DNA from: CAYYYW01 sp964476245
Lineage (GTDB): Bacteria > Patescibacteriota > Microgenomatia > UBA1406 > HO2-37-13b
DNA length: 64,000 nt
Assembly: GCA_964476245.1 (NCBI GenBank)
Contig: CAYYYW010000004.1
Location: 16,307 to 80,306 of the forward strand
Reading direction: 5' to 3'
The notes below the pieces were generated by a model. The model was not told the origin of the DNA. It saw only the letters and a list, made by a program, of their open reading frames with translations, and made no database searches. Shown here piece by piece: positions 1 to 7,476 of the stretch (positions are counted from its first letter, which is position 1; each line of letters begins with the position of its first letter). Position numbers and translations under genes: made by a program.

Positions 1-1
1 A

Positions 2-871
2 GGATCAGGGTTTTTTATTACTGAAAACCAGGTAATTACCAACTTTCACGTCATTGCTGATGAGCCCAGCCCTAAAATCATATTTCCTGACGGCAGCTTT
101 GTTACTCCAAACAAAATCTTAGGGAACAAAGACGCTGATTTGGCTATTCTTTTCACCGAAAAGAAGTATCCGGATAAAGTATTACCACTTCCAAACAGAA
201 TAGCACTCCACGAAGATGAACCATTAATATCGACAGGCTATGCTTTGGGAACAGATTTGGTCGGTAAAGCAACTGTTGTCAGGGGTAATTTTATTGATTT
301 TCGAAAATCCAGCAAAAGCCCGGTTGTTTATTTGCAGACCAATATTAGTTTGGTACAAGGAATGAGTGGCGGGCCTATTGCTGATCAATGTGGAAGCGTG
401 ATTGGTATTAACACCCTTAGTTTGGCCGGACTATCCCTGTATATTTCTGCAGATGAGGCAAAAGCGCTTGTTCCTGATTTTACCGACCAAGGGATAAAAA
501 AGATTGAGGTTGATCCGTCCAAATCTCCGGAAGAGGCAGTTAGAGCATACTATACTTATCTTAAAGCCAGAAGGATGAGAGACGGATTTAATCTGTTAAG
601 TAAGGCGTATTTGCTAAGAACCAACTTTGAAGAATGGACCAATAGATTTAAGGACGTTTTGGACGTTGACGTGATTAAGTCCGAAAAGCACGAGAATACA
701 AACGACACTGTCTTTGTAAAATTCTCAACCAAAAATTGGGTTAATAACGAAGCGGAAACACATTATTACGAAGGAATCTGGACAATGGTTGAAGAAGACG
801 GTATTTATAAGATTCAGAAAGGAAAAATTTTAGAGGTCGATAATCCCGGATGGGATTGGTTTTATGAATAA
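2..871 (+). CDS. Trypsin-like (HtrA-type) serine protease with C-terminal NTF2-like region, 5' truncated
   Basis: The reading frame is open from base 2, so the gene begins before the window. All three residues of a chymotrypsin-fold triad are visible: His in TNFHVI (bases 47-49), Asp in DADLAIL (137-139) and Ser in GMSGGPI (365-367). This fits the trypsin_2/HtrA family. No PDZ domain follows. The last 110 or so residues (from EAVRAYYTYL) look like an NTF2/DUF4440-type cone domain, recognised only by pattern. The N-terminus, with any signal peptide, is missing, so location cannot be judged; these proteases usually act in the envelope. The next gene is convergent, 45 bases away, with a copy of the 27-bp intergenic repeat between them. 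The protease call is firm; the C-terminal domain is a guess. Confidence 0.85.
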   Translation, partial: GSGFFITENQVITNFHVIADEPSPKIIFPDGSFVTPNKILGNKDADLAILFTEKKYPDKVLPLPNRIALHEDEPLISTGYALGTDLVGKATVVRGNFIDFRKSSKSPVVYLQTNISLVQGMSGGPIADQCGSVIGINTLSLAGLSLYISADEAKALVPDFTDQGIKKIEVDPSKSPEEAVRAYYTYLKARRMRDGFNLLSKAYLLRTNFEEWTNRFKDVLDVDVIKSEKHENTNDTVFVKFSTKNWVNNEAETHYYEGIWTMVEEDGIYKIQKGKILEVDNPGWDWFYE

Positions 872-889
872 GAGTGATTTATAGTAAGT

Positions 890-916
890 AACCTCGAGGT
901 TGATTGGGTTGATTTA
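890..916 (+). repeat. 27-bp intergenic repeat, copy 1
   Basis: The element begins with the perfect palindrome AACCTCGAGGTT and continues GATTGGGTTGATTTA. It lies between the convergent stops of the protease and the receiver-like protein. Five related copies occur up to 3819, all in the same orientation. Confidence 0.7.
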
Positions 917-1705
917 CTAATATTCTCTCTCAGGATGTTTGCCTCTTCCTTCTATTTCTTTTTTTCTTTTTTGAACTTCTCTATCAATTGTGTCAGACAA
1001 AGCCACACTTGTAGTCTTGAGTCTTTGAGCTAATGAAGCCACAATTTCTTGCCATTCCATTGGCTTAGCATCACCTTTAACTTGAGTGAAGCCCTCACCG
1101 GGAAAATCTTCAAAGTCACAATGATCTGCCCTAAACCAAAAGAAAAAATCTGCTTTAGGGCTTCCATATTCGTCCTCATCTAATGATTTTTGACAGATAG
1201 AAGAAACTATTGATTCTCTACTTAATAAAACCCCGTATTCTCTAACTATTCTTACTAACAAACCAACAGCGGCGGTTTCCCAGGTTTTGTGGAAAGAAAC
1301 AATTCCATATTTTTCCCACATCTGTTTTTCATGTCCCTGTAGGACAGTCATTGAGGAAGGAGCAAAGCATATTACTATTGGGCGGTTTTCTTCTGGTATT
1401 TCATCCAAAGCCGGACCAACATCTCCTAATAAAAAATCAGCTCCTCTGTAATATCCATCACCTGGAAAATCAGGCCTAGGAGTTTCAAAATTATTATCGG
1501 AGACAACAACAGAATATCCTTCTAATACATGTTTTAATCCTTGCGTGTCTCCATGTTTAATGTTGTGGTGCCTATAGAACGCTTCTATTGATGGAAAATA
1601 CTCTACTGGCAATCCACCAAAACGCCTAATACCACGGGCAATGTTTGTAGCCCAAGTAGGATCATCATCAAGAATAACGGCAGGTTTTAATTTTTGTTGC
1701 TGCAT
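917..1705 (-). CDS. Receiver-like (response-regulator) domain protein without a recognised output domain
   Basis: About 262 residues. The start of the protein has the plan of a CheY-type receiver: an acidic triplet after the first strand (ILDDDPTW, about residues 13-20), a putative phospho-acceptor Asp after strand three (VVVSDNNFE), a Ser/Ala stretch after strand four (ICFAPSS) and a Lys after strand five (FHKTW). The loops are longer than in a classic receiver. The last 90 residues match no output domain I know and end in a charged Arg/Lys/Glu tail. I chose the ATG at 1705 rather than the TTG one codon upstream, because a good -10/-35 pair sits directly before it. No histidine kinase is adjacent, so its signal is unknown. 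The fold is inferred from motif spacing alone. Confidence 0.55.
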   Translation of the reverse strand: MQQQKLKPAVILDDDPTWATNIARGIRRFGGLPVEYFPSIEAFYRHHNIKHGDTQGLKHVLEGYSVVVSDNNFETPRPDFPGDGYYRGADFLLGDVGPALDEIPEENRPIVICFAPSSMTVLQGHEKQMWEKYGIVSFHKTWETAAVGLLVRIVREYGVLLSRESIVSSICQKSLDEDEYGSPKADFFFWFRADHCDFEDFPGEGFTQVKGDAKPMEWQEIVASLAQRLKTTSVALSDTIDREVQKRKKEIEGRGKHPEREY

Positions 1706-1712
1706 CAAGCAA

Positions 1713-1741
1713 ATTATATACTTTTGTTAAGTAAAAAACAA
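1713..1741 (-). promoter_or_regulatory. Sigma-70-type promoter for the receiver-like gene
   Basis: Read on the minus strand: TTGTTT, 17 bases, TATAAT, then 7 bases to the ATG at 1705. The expected start point falls on or next to the start codon, so the transcript is probably leaderless. Confidence 0.55.
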
Positions 1742-1752
1742 TTTAACCAACC

Positions 1753-1779
1753 AACCTTGGAGTTGATTAGGTTGCTTCA
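1753..1779 (+). repeat. 27-bp intergenic repeat, copy 2 (diverged)
   Basis: AACCTTGGAGTTGATTAG followed by GTTGCTTCA. It overlaps the stop codon of the minus-strand gene that ends at 1777. Confidence 0.55.
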
Positions 1780-2208
1780 CTTAATATTAGAAATAAGATT
1801 TTTTAATTCTTTTGCTCCCAGTGTCATGCGTTGAAAAAAGTCTGTCCACATAAAACCAGCAAATTCAGGTAAATCTTTAGGATTAAATCCTTTTCTTGAA
1901 GCAAAATAATCCCGGTAATATTCATCAGTAAAGGAAACGGCCAAGTAACACAATGAAATTAGCCCCATTCCTGCTAAAGCAAAATGGCCTAATTTCTGAC
2001 TTACATCAGGCGAGCGTTTCTTGGTTAAAACAGCTAAGGCAGCCATGGTCATTGTGCCCAATTCTAAAGGAAGAGCAATTAAAGCAATTTGATTGTGAAT
2101 CTCCGTGTGATTGCCCAATTGGGCCAAAAAAGAGGTGGTCAAGGCAATGGCGCTTAAACCAAGAAGAGCCTCTGGACAACTGGATAAATGTTTAAGTCTT
2201 TCGCACAT
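1777..2208 (-). CDS. Small membrane protein of unknown function
   Basis: 143 residues. I do not recognise the family. Three hydrophobic stretches are visible: about residues 14-32 (ALLGLSAIALTTSFLAQ), 41-61 and 76-93. A soluble tail rich in Phe, Asp and Lys follows. A short positive N-terminus (MCERLKHLSSC) fits an inner-membrane protein. Another small minus-strand ORF starts upstream, 17 bases away, so the two may be co-transcribed. The stop lies inside copy 2 of the intergenic repeat. Confidence 0.5.
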   Translation of the reverse strand: MCERLKHLSSCPEALLGLSAIALTTSFLAQLGNHTEIHNQIALIALPLELGTMTMAALAVLTKKRSPDVSQKLGHFALAGMGLISLCYLAVSFTDEYYRDYFASRKGFNPKDLPEFAGFMWTDFFQRMTLGAKELKNLISNIK

Positions 2209-2225
2209 TTACTTTATTAATCAAA

Positions 2226-2432
2226 TTAAAACCCAGACATTATATCACGAAAAGCTAAACCTAACAACGGAGTGAAGAGGATTGTTGTGATAAAAAATCG
2301 GCCTGTTTTTGCCTGTGTGGTTAAGGCGAGGAACGTGTCTCTGTGACACAAGCCGTAAGACCTTAATTCTTTTGCCAATCTTTTGTCAACCGCTTCGGTT
2401 GCCGACGGGGCGTGGTAATAACCTGGTATCAC
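2226..2432 (-). CDS. Possible small membrane protein
   Basis: 68 residues with a GTG start. A charged half (KRLAKELRSYGLCHRD) is followed by one hydrophobic segment near residues 46-62 (FFITTILFTPLLGLAF). No family is recognised. The start codon overlaps copy 3 of the intergenic repeat. Base composition is a little richer in GC than its neighbours. It may be a real small gene or a remnant. Confidence 0.3.
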   Translation of the reverse strand: MIPGYYHAPSATEAVDKRLAKELRSYGLCHRDTFLALTTQAKTGRFFITTILFTPLLGLAFRDIMSGF

Positions 2433-2458
2433 CCTCGGGAGTTGATTGGATTGATTTA
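2431..2458 (+). repeat. 27-bp intergenic repeat, copy 3
   Basis: ACCCTCGGGAGTTGATTG followed by GATTGATTTA, in the same orientation as the other copies. Confidence 0.65.
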
Positions 2459-2610
2459 ATAGTTTAAGATCAACCTGCCATAGTTTGCCACCCGCAGGGT
2501 GATAAAAGGACTTATTTCATTAACTATTGAGTAAAAAAGGTTCTTCTTAAACTCTTTTCTTAGTGTTTTGCGGTCTATAGTCTCTTGACAGAAAATTGAA
2601 AGTTATTAGA

Positions 2611-2805
2611 ATGTTCTATGTGGAAGTTAAATCAATTGCCTTTTTAAAAATTGCCTCCGGTGTTTTTATCAATATTTTAGCAGCGCTAATTTTAGGCTTT
2701 TTTACCATTAGGAATGTTTTTATCTTGATAGAAAATTTATTCTTTACTATAATCCTATTAGTAATTTCCTTAAAAATTGAGGAAATAATTATCAATTATG
2801 ATTGA
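2611..2805 (+). CDS. Small two-helix membrane protein
   Basis: 64 residues from the ATG at 2611; a TTG at 2596 would add five. Two hydrophobic helices are clear: LKIASGVFINILAALILGFF and LIENLFFTIILLVISL. The end (KIEEIIINYD) is charged. I recognise no family. The next ORF starts inside it, with an 8-base overlap and the ATG at 2798, so the two are probably translationally coupled. Such pairs of tiny membrane proteins are common in CPR genomes; their job is not known from sequence. Confidence 0.5.
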   Translation: MFYVEVKSIAFLKIASGVFINILAALILGFFTIRNVFILIENLFFTIILLVISLKIEEIIINYD

Positions 2806-2917
2806 TTTAACAGATTTTTTTAGTCGCTTTCACATAGGTCTGGCTTTAATGATTATTTCTTTTGTTTTGGCGATGTTTTTTTTCTTCAAATTCCCCCTGA
2901 CCAAAAATAAAAAATAA
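2798..2917 (+). CDS. Tiny single-helix membrane protein, coupled to the upstream gene
   Basis: 39 residues: MIDLTDFFSRFHIG, then one strongly hydrophobic helix (LALMIISFVLAMFFFF) and a basic tail ending KNKK. The start codon lies within the last codons of the preceding gene, which suggests coupled translation. The hydrophobic core followed by positive charges is what an N-out, C-in membrane peptide looks like. No homologue is recognised. Confidence 0.45.
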   Translation: MIDLTDFFSRFHIGLALMIISFVLAMFFFFKFPLTKNKK

Positions 2918-2953
2918 TTTAAATTTCTTCCAACCTCCGAGCTTATAATTAAG

Positions 2954-2981
2954 CAACCTCGGGAGTTGATTGGGTTGATAT
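2954..2981 (+). repeat. 27-bp intergenic repeat, copy 4
   Basis: CAACCTCGGGAGTTGATTG followed by GGTTGATAT. This is the copy closest to the consensus. Confidence 0.7.
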
Positions 2982-3023
2982 AACCCTCTAAGTAAGATTT
3001 AAATCCATTTCTCTGCAAATTGG

Positions 3024-3038
3024 CAACCTGGCAGGTTG
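3024..3038 (+). repeat. Short palindromic copy of the intergenic repeat
   Basis: CAACCTGGCAGGTTG is a perfect palindrome around one base and is followed by ATTTTTTT on the plus strand. It could end plus-strand transcription from the tiny membrane genes upstream. It sits just past the stop of the convergent LytR_C gene. Confidence 0.5.
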
Positions 3039-3044
3039 ATTTTT

Positions 3045-3692
3045 TTAAGGTGTAGGGGTTGGAGTTGGGCTTGGACTTGAAGTTGGACTAGGAGTTAAAG
3101 TTGTGGTGGTTGTTGGATTTTGAGTTGGACTAAGAGTTGGACTAACGCTAGGATTTGCTGGGCTTGTAATTGGCGTTGTCGGAGTTGCTTCTTCAAATTT
3201 TTTACCACCCGTGGTGACAATAATATCAAACTCACTATCCTCATCAAGATTAGAGGAGTCGATTTCAATCTCATCAAAAGTCGCTTTTAAAGCGTCTTTG
3301 ATATCGCTTGCAATATCGTCAAAACCCTCTTTTGCAGTTATGGTTGTTGCGGTGTTGTTGAAATCATCTGCGTTGGCTGCCTCGATGTTGTCGGAATTAT
3401 ACCCCGCTTTTTTAAGAGCCTCAACGACAGTGCCTGCCTGACCGGGAGTCCCGGTTCCATTTAATACCTGAATCTTCACTGATTCCTTATCAATCTTGGG
3501 TTTTTCTGTGGGAGAAGGTTCTTTCTCTTCAATGACGGCGACCTTTGTCTGGTCCGTTTTTTTAGGTTGCCGAAGCATACGTATACCTCCGACAAGCGCA
3601 GCAACAAGGAAAACTATGCCAATAATAATTACTGTTTTTTTCTTTTTACTCCTTCTTTGTTGATTTAAACCGAGCGAAATCGGATCGACCAT
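3045..3692 (-). CDS. LytR_C-domain membrane-anchored protein
   Basis: 215 residues. A basic N-terminus (RRSKKKK) leads into one membrane helix (TVIIIGIVFLVAALVGGI, about residues 20-38). An acidic linker follows, then a LytR/CpsA/Psr C-terminal domain (about residues 72-163) starting VKIQVLNGTGTPGQAG, the usual VxVLNGxG...A signature. The last 50 residues are a Pro/Thr/Ser repeat tail (PTPTPTP at the end). The catalytic LCP domain is absent. LytR_C alone is widespread in CPR bacteria, where it probably acts at the cell wall outside the membrane. The domain call is confident; the role is unknown. Confidence 0.75.
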   Translation of the reverse strand: MVDPISLGLNQQRRSKKKKTVIIIGIVFLVAALVGGIRMLRQPKKTDQTKVAVIEEKEPSPTEKPKIDKESVKIQVLNGTGTPGQAGTVVEALKKAGYNSDNIEAANADDFNNTATTITAKEGFDDIASDIKDALKATFDEIEIDSSNLDEDSEFDIIVTTGGKKFEEATPTTPITSPANPSVSPTLSPTQNPTTTTTLTPSPTSSPSPTPTPTP

Positions 3693-3791
3693 AAGTTAGA
3701 TGATTGTCTATTACATGTATACCATGAATTTTCAAATTTGCAAGTGGAACCAAAACCATTTCACAACCGGCAATTGACAAAAAAAACAAAT

Positions 3792-3819
3792 AACCTCAAG
3801 AATTGGTTGGATTGATGTA
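3792..3819 (+). repeat. 27-bp intergenic repeat, copy 6 (diverged)
   Basis: AACCTCAAGAATTGGTTGG followed by ATTGATGTA, upstream of tspO. It is the last copy seen; none occurs after 4 kb. Confidence 0.55.
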
Positions 3820-3872
3820 AAAATTATCTTTGATTTGATATGATAATTTAAGCCGTCGGGTATTAAAAAAAT

Positions 3873-4352
3873 ATGAAAAAGCAAAAAAACATTATCTATT
3901 TCATTGTTGCTTTTATTTTGTGCCAGGGAACCGGGATTATTGGCAGTGTTTTTACAATATCAGCCATTCCCGACTGGTATGCCGGCTTAACTAAGCCTTC
4001 TTTTAGTCCGCCTAACTGGTTGTTTGGTCCGGTCTGGCTGACGCTTTATACCTTAATGGGCATTGCCCTGTACTTGATTTGGCAAAAAAAAGGCCAGGAT
4101 AAAAAAAGGCAATTGGTAAGCCGGCTTTTTTTAGTTCATTTATTTTTTAACGCTCTTTGGTCGATTTTGTTTTTTGGTTTAAAAAATCCTCTGTTGGGAT
4201 TATTGGATATTACCGTCCTTTGGCTAATGATAGTAATTCTGACGGTTAAATTTTGGCAGACTGAGAGAGCTGCAGGACTTCTTCTTGTTCCTTATCTTTT
4301 ATGGGTTTCTTTTGCCAGCCTCTTAAACTTTTTTATTTGGAGGTTAAACTAA
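3873..4352 (+). CDS. tspO: TspO/MBR family protein
   Basis: 159 residues, the usual TspO length (about 150-170). Five membrane helices are visible. Family motifs are present: WYAGLTKPSFSPPNWLFGPVW near residues 31-51, the helix with TLYTLMGIALYLIW, and the FNALWSILFFGL motif near 97-108. TspO binds tetrapyrroles and related ligands in the membrane and affects stress and porphyrin handling in bacteria that make haem; here the ligand is unknown. It stands alone on +. A -10-like TATGATAAT lies about 30 bases before the start. Confidence 0.88.
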   Translation: MKKQKNIIYFIVAFILCQGTGIIGSVFTISAIPDWYAGLTKPSFSPPNWLFGPVWLTLYTLMGIALYLIWQKKGQDKKRQLVSRLFLVHLFFNALWSILFFGLKNPLLGLLDITVLWLMIVILTVKFWQTERAAGLLLVPYLLWVSFASLLNFFIWRLN

Positions 4353-4366
4353 TCGGCATAAAGGAT

Positions 4367-4453
4367 ATGAAATATAGAGATAGAGTATACGGAGAATTTG
4401 AAATCGTAGAGCCGGTTATTTTGGAACTGATAAACTCCCCGTCAGTGATATAA
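4367..4453 (+). pseudogene. N-terminal remnant of an HD-domain hydrolase
   Basis: A 28-codon ORF beginning MKYRDRVYGEFEIVEPVILE and continuing LINSPSVI before a stop. This is how CPR-type HD-superfamily phosphohydrolases start, where the text normally goes on into the HD domain. Here the frame stops at once and uppS begins 57 bases later. I read it as the leftover of a deleted gene. The identification comes from memory of the N-terminal pattern. Confidence 0.5.
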
Positions 4454-4509
4454 TTATCCAAGAATCAAAACCAAAGCAGTATTTTTTGAAGTTTGAAAAA
4501 TATAAGGTT

Positions 4510-5202
4510 ATGACCAACATTCCAATTCATATTGCCATAATTCCCGACGGCAATCGCCGTTGGGCGAGAAAACGGGGCCTTCCGGTTTTTGAGGGCCATA
4601 AATTTGCGGCGGAAAAAACACTGCCAAAACTGATTAAAAAACTGCAAGAGCGAGGAGTAAACTACTTCACTTTTTGGGCCTTGTCTACGGAAAATTTAAT
4701 CGAGAGAACAAAAAAGGAAGTAGACGTTCTTATGCAATTGATGCGTTATTTTTTAAAAAGCAAAGCGGCAGAATTACATAAAAAGGGGATAAAAATGAAA
4801 ATAATCGGAAACAGGGAAAAACTGCCCGCTGATATTCAAAACCAAATAAGAAAGGTAGAAGAATTGACAAAAAACAATCAAGAAATGACGATTGTTTTTG
4901 CCATAAATTATGGAGGAAGAGACGAAATAATTAGAGCGATAAAGAAAGTCGAAAGTAGAAAGTCGAAAGTAGAAAGATTAAACAAAGACAATTTTAATAA
5001 TGTTTTAGACACGGCGGGGATTCCTGACCCGGATTTGATTATAAGAACAGGAGGAGAAAAGAGACTCTCCGGCTTTATGCTTTGGCAAAGTGAATATAGC
5101 GAACTTTATTTTTCCGACGTTTTGTTTCCTGATTTTTCAGAAAAAGAACTGGAAAAAGCCATTAATGATTTCGCTTCACGAAAAAGGAGATTTGGAAAAT
5201 GA
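4510..5202 (+). CDS. uppS: Isoprenyl transferase (undecaprenyl diphosphate synthase family)
   Basis: 230 residues from the ATG at 4510; upstream TTG codons are less likely. Cis-prenyltransferases condense isopentenyl diphosphate onto an allylic primer to make the C55 lipid carrier for cell-wall and glycan assembly. The catalytic block HIAIIPDGNRRWA with the essential Asp is at residues 7-19. The substrate-binding end RTGGEKRLSGFMLWQ and SEYSELYF is intact near residues 180-205. A basic loop (KVESRKSKVE) between them is encoded by a heptanucleotide repeat that looks like an insertion. The gene overlaps the downstream polyprenyl synthase gene by four bases (ATGA), so the trans- and cis-prenyl steps are made together. 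Confidence 0.92.
   Translation: MTNIPIHIAIIPDGNRRWARKRGLPVFEGHKFAAEKTLPKLIKKLQERGVNYFTFWALSTENLIERTKKEVDVLMQLMRYFLKSKAAELHKKGIKMKIIGNREKLPADIQNQIRKVEELTKNNQEMTIVFAINYGGRDEIIRAIKKVESRKSKVERLNKDNFNNVLDTAGIPDPDLIIRTGGEKRLSGFMLWQSEYSELYFSDVLFPDFSEKELEKAINDFASRKRRFGK
4947..4974 (+). repeat. Heptanucleotide repeat inside uppS
   Basis: Two 14-base units (AGTCGAAAGTAGAA), which are themselves alternating 7-mers AAAGTCG/AAAGTAG. It encodes the basic loop K-V-E-S-R-K-S-K-V-E. Compare the 7-mer array in the ligase gene at 8949. Confidence 0.8.
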
Positions 5203-6194
5203 AACTCCTTTCAAATTTTCAAAAAAAGTTTAATCAGGAAATCAAATTTTATTTAGAAAAAAAAGAAAAAGAATTTGAGAAATTAGATAAAAAAGCCTCC
5301 TTGTTAATAAAAATAATTAAAGAATTTGTTGAAAGAGGTGGAAAAAGATTCCGTCCGGCCATTTTTTATTTTGCTTATTCCAGTTATTCCAAAGAAAAAT
5401 TAGAGGAGATTTTTAAACTCTCTTTTGTTTTTGAGTTATTTCATACCTTTGCCCTAATCCACGACGATATCATTGATAGTTCTGATTTGAGGCGAAACAA
5501 AGAGACAATTCATAAAAAATACGACCTCTCAACCGCCATACTAACGGGTGACTTATCTTTAATGTTGGCTGACGAGTTATTTTTTAATGGTTTAGAAAAT
5601 TTAAATTTGACAAGCAAAAGACAAAAAAAAGCTATCGATCTTTACAATCAATTTAAACAAGAAGTCTTAGCGGGCGAATATTTAGATTGTCAAAAAATCA
5701 GCGATGTTTATAAAATCATGGAATTGAAAACCGCCCAATACTCTTTTGTCAAGCCGGCAACGATCGGTTTTAATCTTGCCGGGATTGGTGAAAAAGAAAT
5801 AATAAAATGGGAAAAAATTCTAAAAGAAGCGGGTATTCTGTTTCAGATAAAAGATGATTTTGTTGGTGTTTTTGGAGATGCAAAAATTATCGGAAAGCCT
5901 GTAGACTCGGACTTCAAAGAAGGAAAAAATACCATAGTAGTAAAAAAGTTTTTAGAAAGATGTTCTACGGATGAGAAAACAAAATTCCTTTCATTTTTTG
6001 GAAAAAAACCAATTAATAAAAAAAACATCCTTTGGTATAAAAACAGTTTACAAAGACACAATATCTTTAATGAATTAAATCAGCAAATAGTTGAAAATGC
6101 AAAAGGAATTGATGAAAGTCTTAACTTGCGCCCTCAAAAAAAACCAATAACCAAATTATTGAAAGTAATCTTATTAAAAATTACTCACATTTAG
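5199..6194 (+). CDS. Trans-polyprenyl diphosphate synthase
   Basis: 331 residues, all-helical polyprenyl synthetase family (GGPP/FPP synthase type). The first Asp-rich motif DDIID is at residues 89-93, after GGKRFRPA (47-54), which binds isopentenyl diphosphate. The second motif region reads QIKDDFVGVFGD near 216-227, the DDxxG variant seen in many bacterial enzymes. It should supply the allylic primer for UppS, encoded four bases upstream in overlap. The product length cannot be read from sequence with confidence, so I leave ispA/idsA open. The last 60 residues diverge from well-known enzymes. Confidence 0.85.
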   Translation: MKLLSNFQKKFNQEIKFYLEKKEKEFEKLDKKASLLIKIIKEFVERGGKRFRPAIFYFAYSSYSKEKLEEIFKLSFVFELFHTFALIHDDIIDSSDLRRNKETIHKKYDLSTAILTGDLSLMLADELFFNGLENLNLTSKRQKKAIDLYNQFKQEVLAGEYLDCQKISDVYKIMELKTAQYSFVKPATIGFNLAGIGEKEIIKWEKILKEAGILFQIKDDFVGVFGDAKIIGKPVDSDFKEGKNTIVVKKFLERCSTDEKTKFLSFFGKKPINKKNILWYKNSLQRHNIFNELNQQIVENAKGIDESLNLRPQKKPITKLLKVILLKITHI

Positions 6195-6209
6195 TTATAA
6201 TATTTTTTA

Positions 6210-7253
6210 ATGTTTAATCCGGTTTTTACTATTACCAACAAAATCCTCAAAAACATCGGTATGATTGAGGCGGCGCGCCAGGTGATAATAGACGCGCCCA
6301 TTTTGCCTCTTTGGGAAAAGCAATTTAGAGAGGACGCCATTATCAGAACCGCCCATCATGGAACCCACATTGAGGGAAACAAATTGGGATTTACCGAGGC
6401 AAAAGATGTCCTTTTGGGGAAAGAAGTTGTTGGTCGGTCGAGAGACATTCAGGAAATTATTAATTACCGTAGAGTTTTGCAATTAATTGACGAGGAAGTG
6501 AAGAAAAAGATTGAGAAGATAACAGAAGAACTGATAAAGAAGACTCATCGGGTGGTTGTTAATAAAATATCACTTCCGGGCGAATCCGGAACATATAGAA
6601 CAAAACAGGTAGTTATTAGAAACAGCGAAACAGGAGAAGTTACTTTCAGACCGCCTTCGGCCATTGAAGTACCTTTTTTAATACGTGAATTCCTCTATTG
6701 GCTAAACAAGATTCCAAATGAAGATATTCATCCGGTTTTAAAAGCAGGCATTGTCCACCACGAATTAGTCAGAATTCATCCTTTTATTGATGGAAACGGG
6801 AGAGTAGCTCGAGTAATGGCGACTTTGATTTTGTTTTTGGGTAATTATGATATCCGACGATTTTTCTCTCTTGAGGAATATTACGACAAAGACGCCATAA
6901 GCTATTATGAAAATTTAAAAAAAGCCTCCGAAGGAAACCTAAGCGCTTGGCTTGAGTATTTTACTTTAGGGGTGGCGATTGAATTTGACCGAATCAAACT
7001 TAAAATTTTAAAGCTTTCCAAAGACAAACATCTTAAAGAAAAGCTTGGAGGCAAGCAGGTATTTTTGAGTGAACGTCAAGTGAAGATTGTTGAGTACGTT
7101 CAAAGCGTTGGTTACTTACAAAATCAAAGCTTTAAAGAACTTTTTTCTGATATTTCGGAAGACACAGTGCTTCGCGATTTGGCTGATCTTCTTAATAAAG
7201 GGATTGTCAAAAAAATCGGTAAAACCAAAGCCGCCAGATATATAATGGTGTAG
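6210..7253 (+). CDS. Fic family protein with C-terminal winged helix
   Basis: 347 residues. The Fic core motif is complete at residues 190-201 (HPFIDGNGRVAR), with the catalytic His and the phosphate-binding GNGR, so it should transfer AMP or a similar group from a nucleotide to a hydroxyl side chain. An N-terminal THIEGN (about 52-57) resembles the inhibitory helix of class II Fic proteins, where the Glu blocks ATP. The last 70 residues (LSERQVKIVEYVQ...SEDTVLRDLADLL) form a winged-helix DNA-binding domain. Such Fic-wHTH proteins are common and often solitary; no antitoxin-like partner is seen beside it. The target is unknown. Confidence 0.88.
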   Translation: MFNPVFTITNKILKNIGMIEAARQVIIDAPILPLWEKQFREDAIIRTAHHGTHIEGNKLGFTEAKDVLLGKEVVGRSRDIQEIINYRRVLQLIDEEVKKKIEKITEELIKKTHRVVVNKISLPGESGTYRTKQVVIRNSETGEVTFRPPSAIEVPFLIREFLYWLNKIPNEDIHPVLKAGIVHHELVRIHPFIDGNGRVARVMATLILFLGNYDIRRFFSLEEYYDKDAISYYENLKKASEGNLSAWLEYFTLGVAIEFDRIKLKILKLSKDKHLKEKLGGKQVFLSERQVKIVEYVQSVGYLQNQSFKELFSDISEDTVLRDLADLLNKGIVKKIGKTKAARYIMV

Positions 7254-7288
7254 TTTTTATTCCCAATTTTGGTATAGAATAGTCATAG

Positions 7289-7468
7289 ATGGATACTAAA
7301 TCGACTGAGCTTTTCTATATGATGTTTATTCTCCCTGGTTTATTTTCTTTGACGTTGGTTGGAGAAGGTTTGTATAAAATTTCAAAGCACGAAGAAGGTT
7401 TTTTTACTTTTCTTTTAGGAGTATTTTTTTTGGTGGCAATAATCTTTGGTTATTTTTATTTTTTATAA
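7289..7468 (+). CDS. Small two-helix membrane protein
   Basis: 59 residues (MDTKSTELFYMMFILPGLFS...). Two hydrophobic segments, about residues 9-25 and 39-59, flank a short polar loop (EGLYKISKHEEG). The C-terminus is almost purely aromatic and hydrophobic (IIFGYFYFL). No family is recognised. It lies eight bases upstream of the ligase start and is probably on the same transcript. Confidence 0.5.
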   Translation: MDTKSTELFYMMFILPGLFSLTLVGEGLYKISKHEEGFFTFLLGVFFLVAIIFGYFYFL

Positions 7469-7476
7469 ATGAAAGC

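Noticed and set aside
2830..3018. Minus-strand ORF of 62 residues
   Set aside because: It overlaps the coupled plus-strand pair and two repeat copies; its translation has no protein-like pattern.
880..3830. Integron cassette array
   Set aside because: The repeats lack the GTTRRRY core and no integrase is seen; kept only as a weak idea under the repeat finding.
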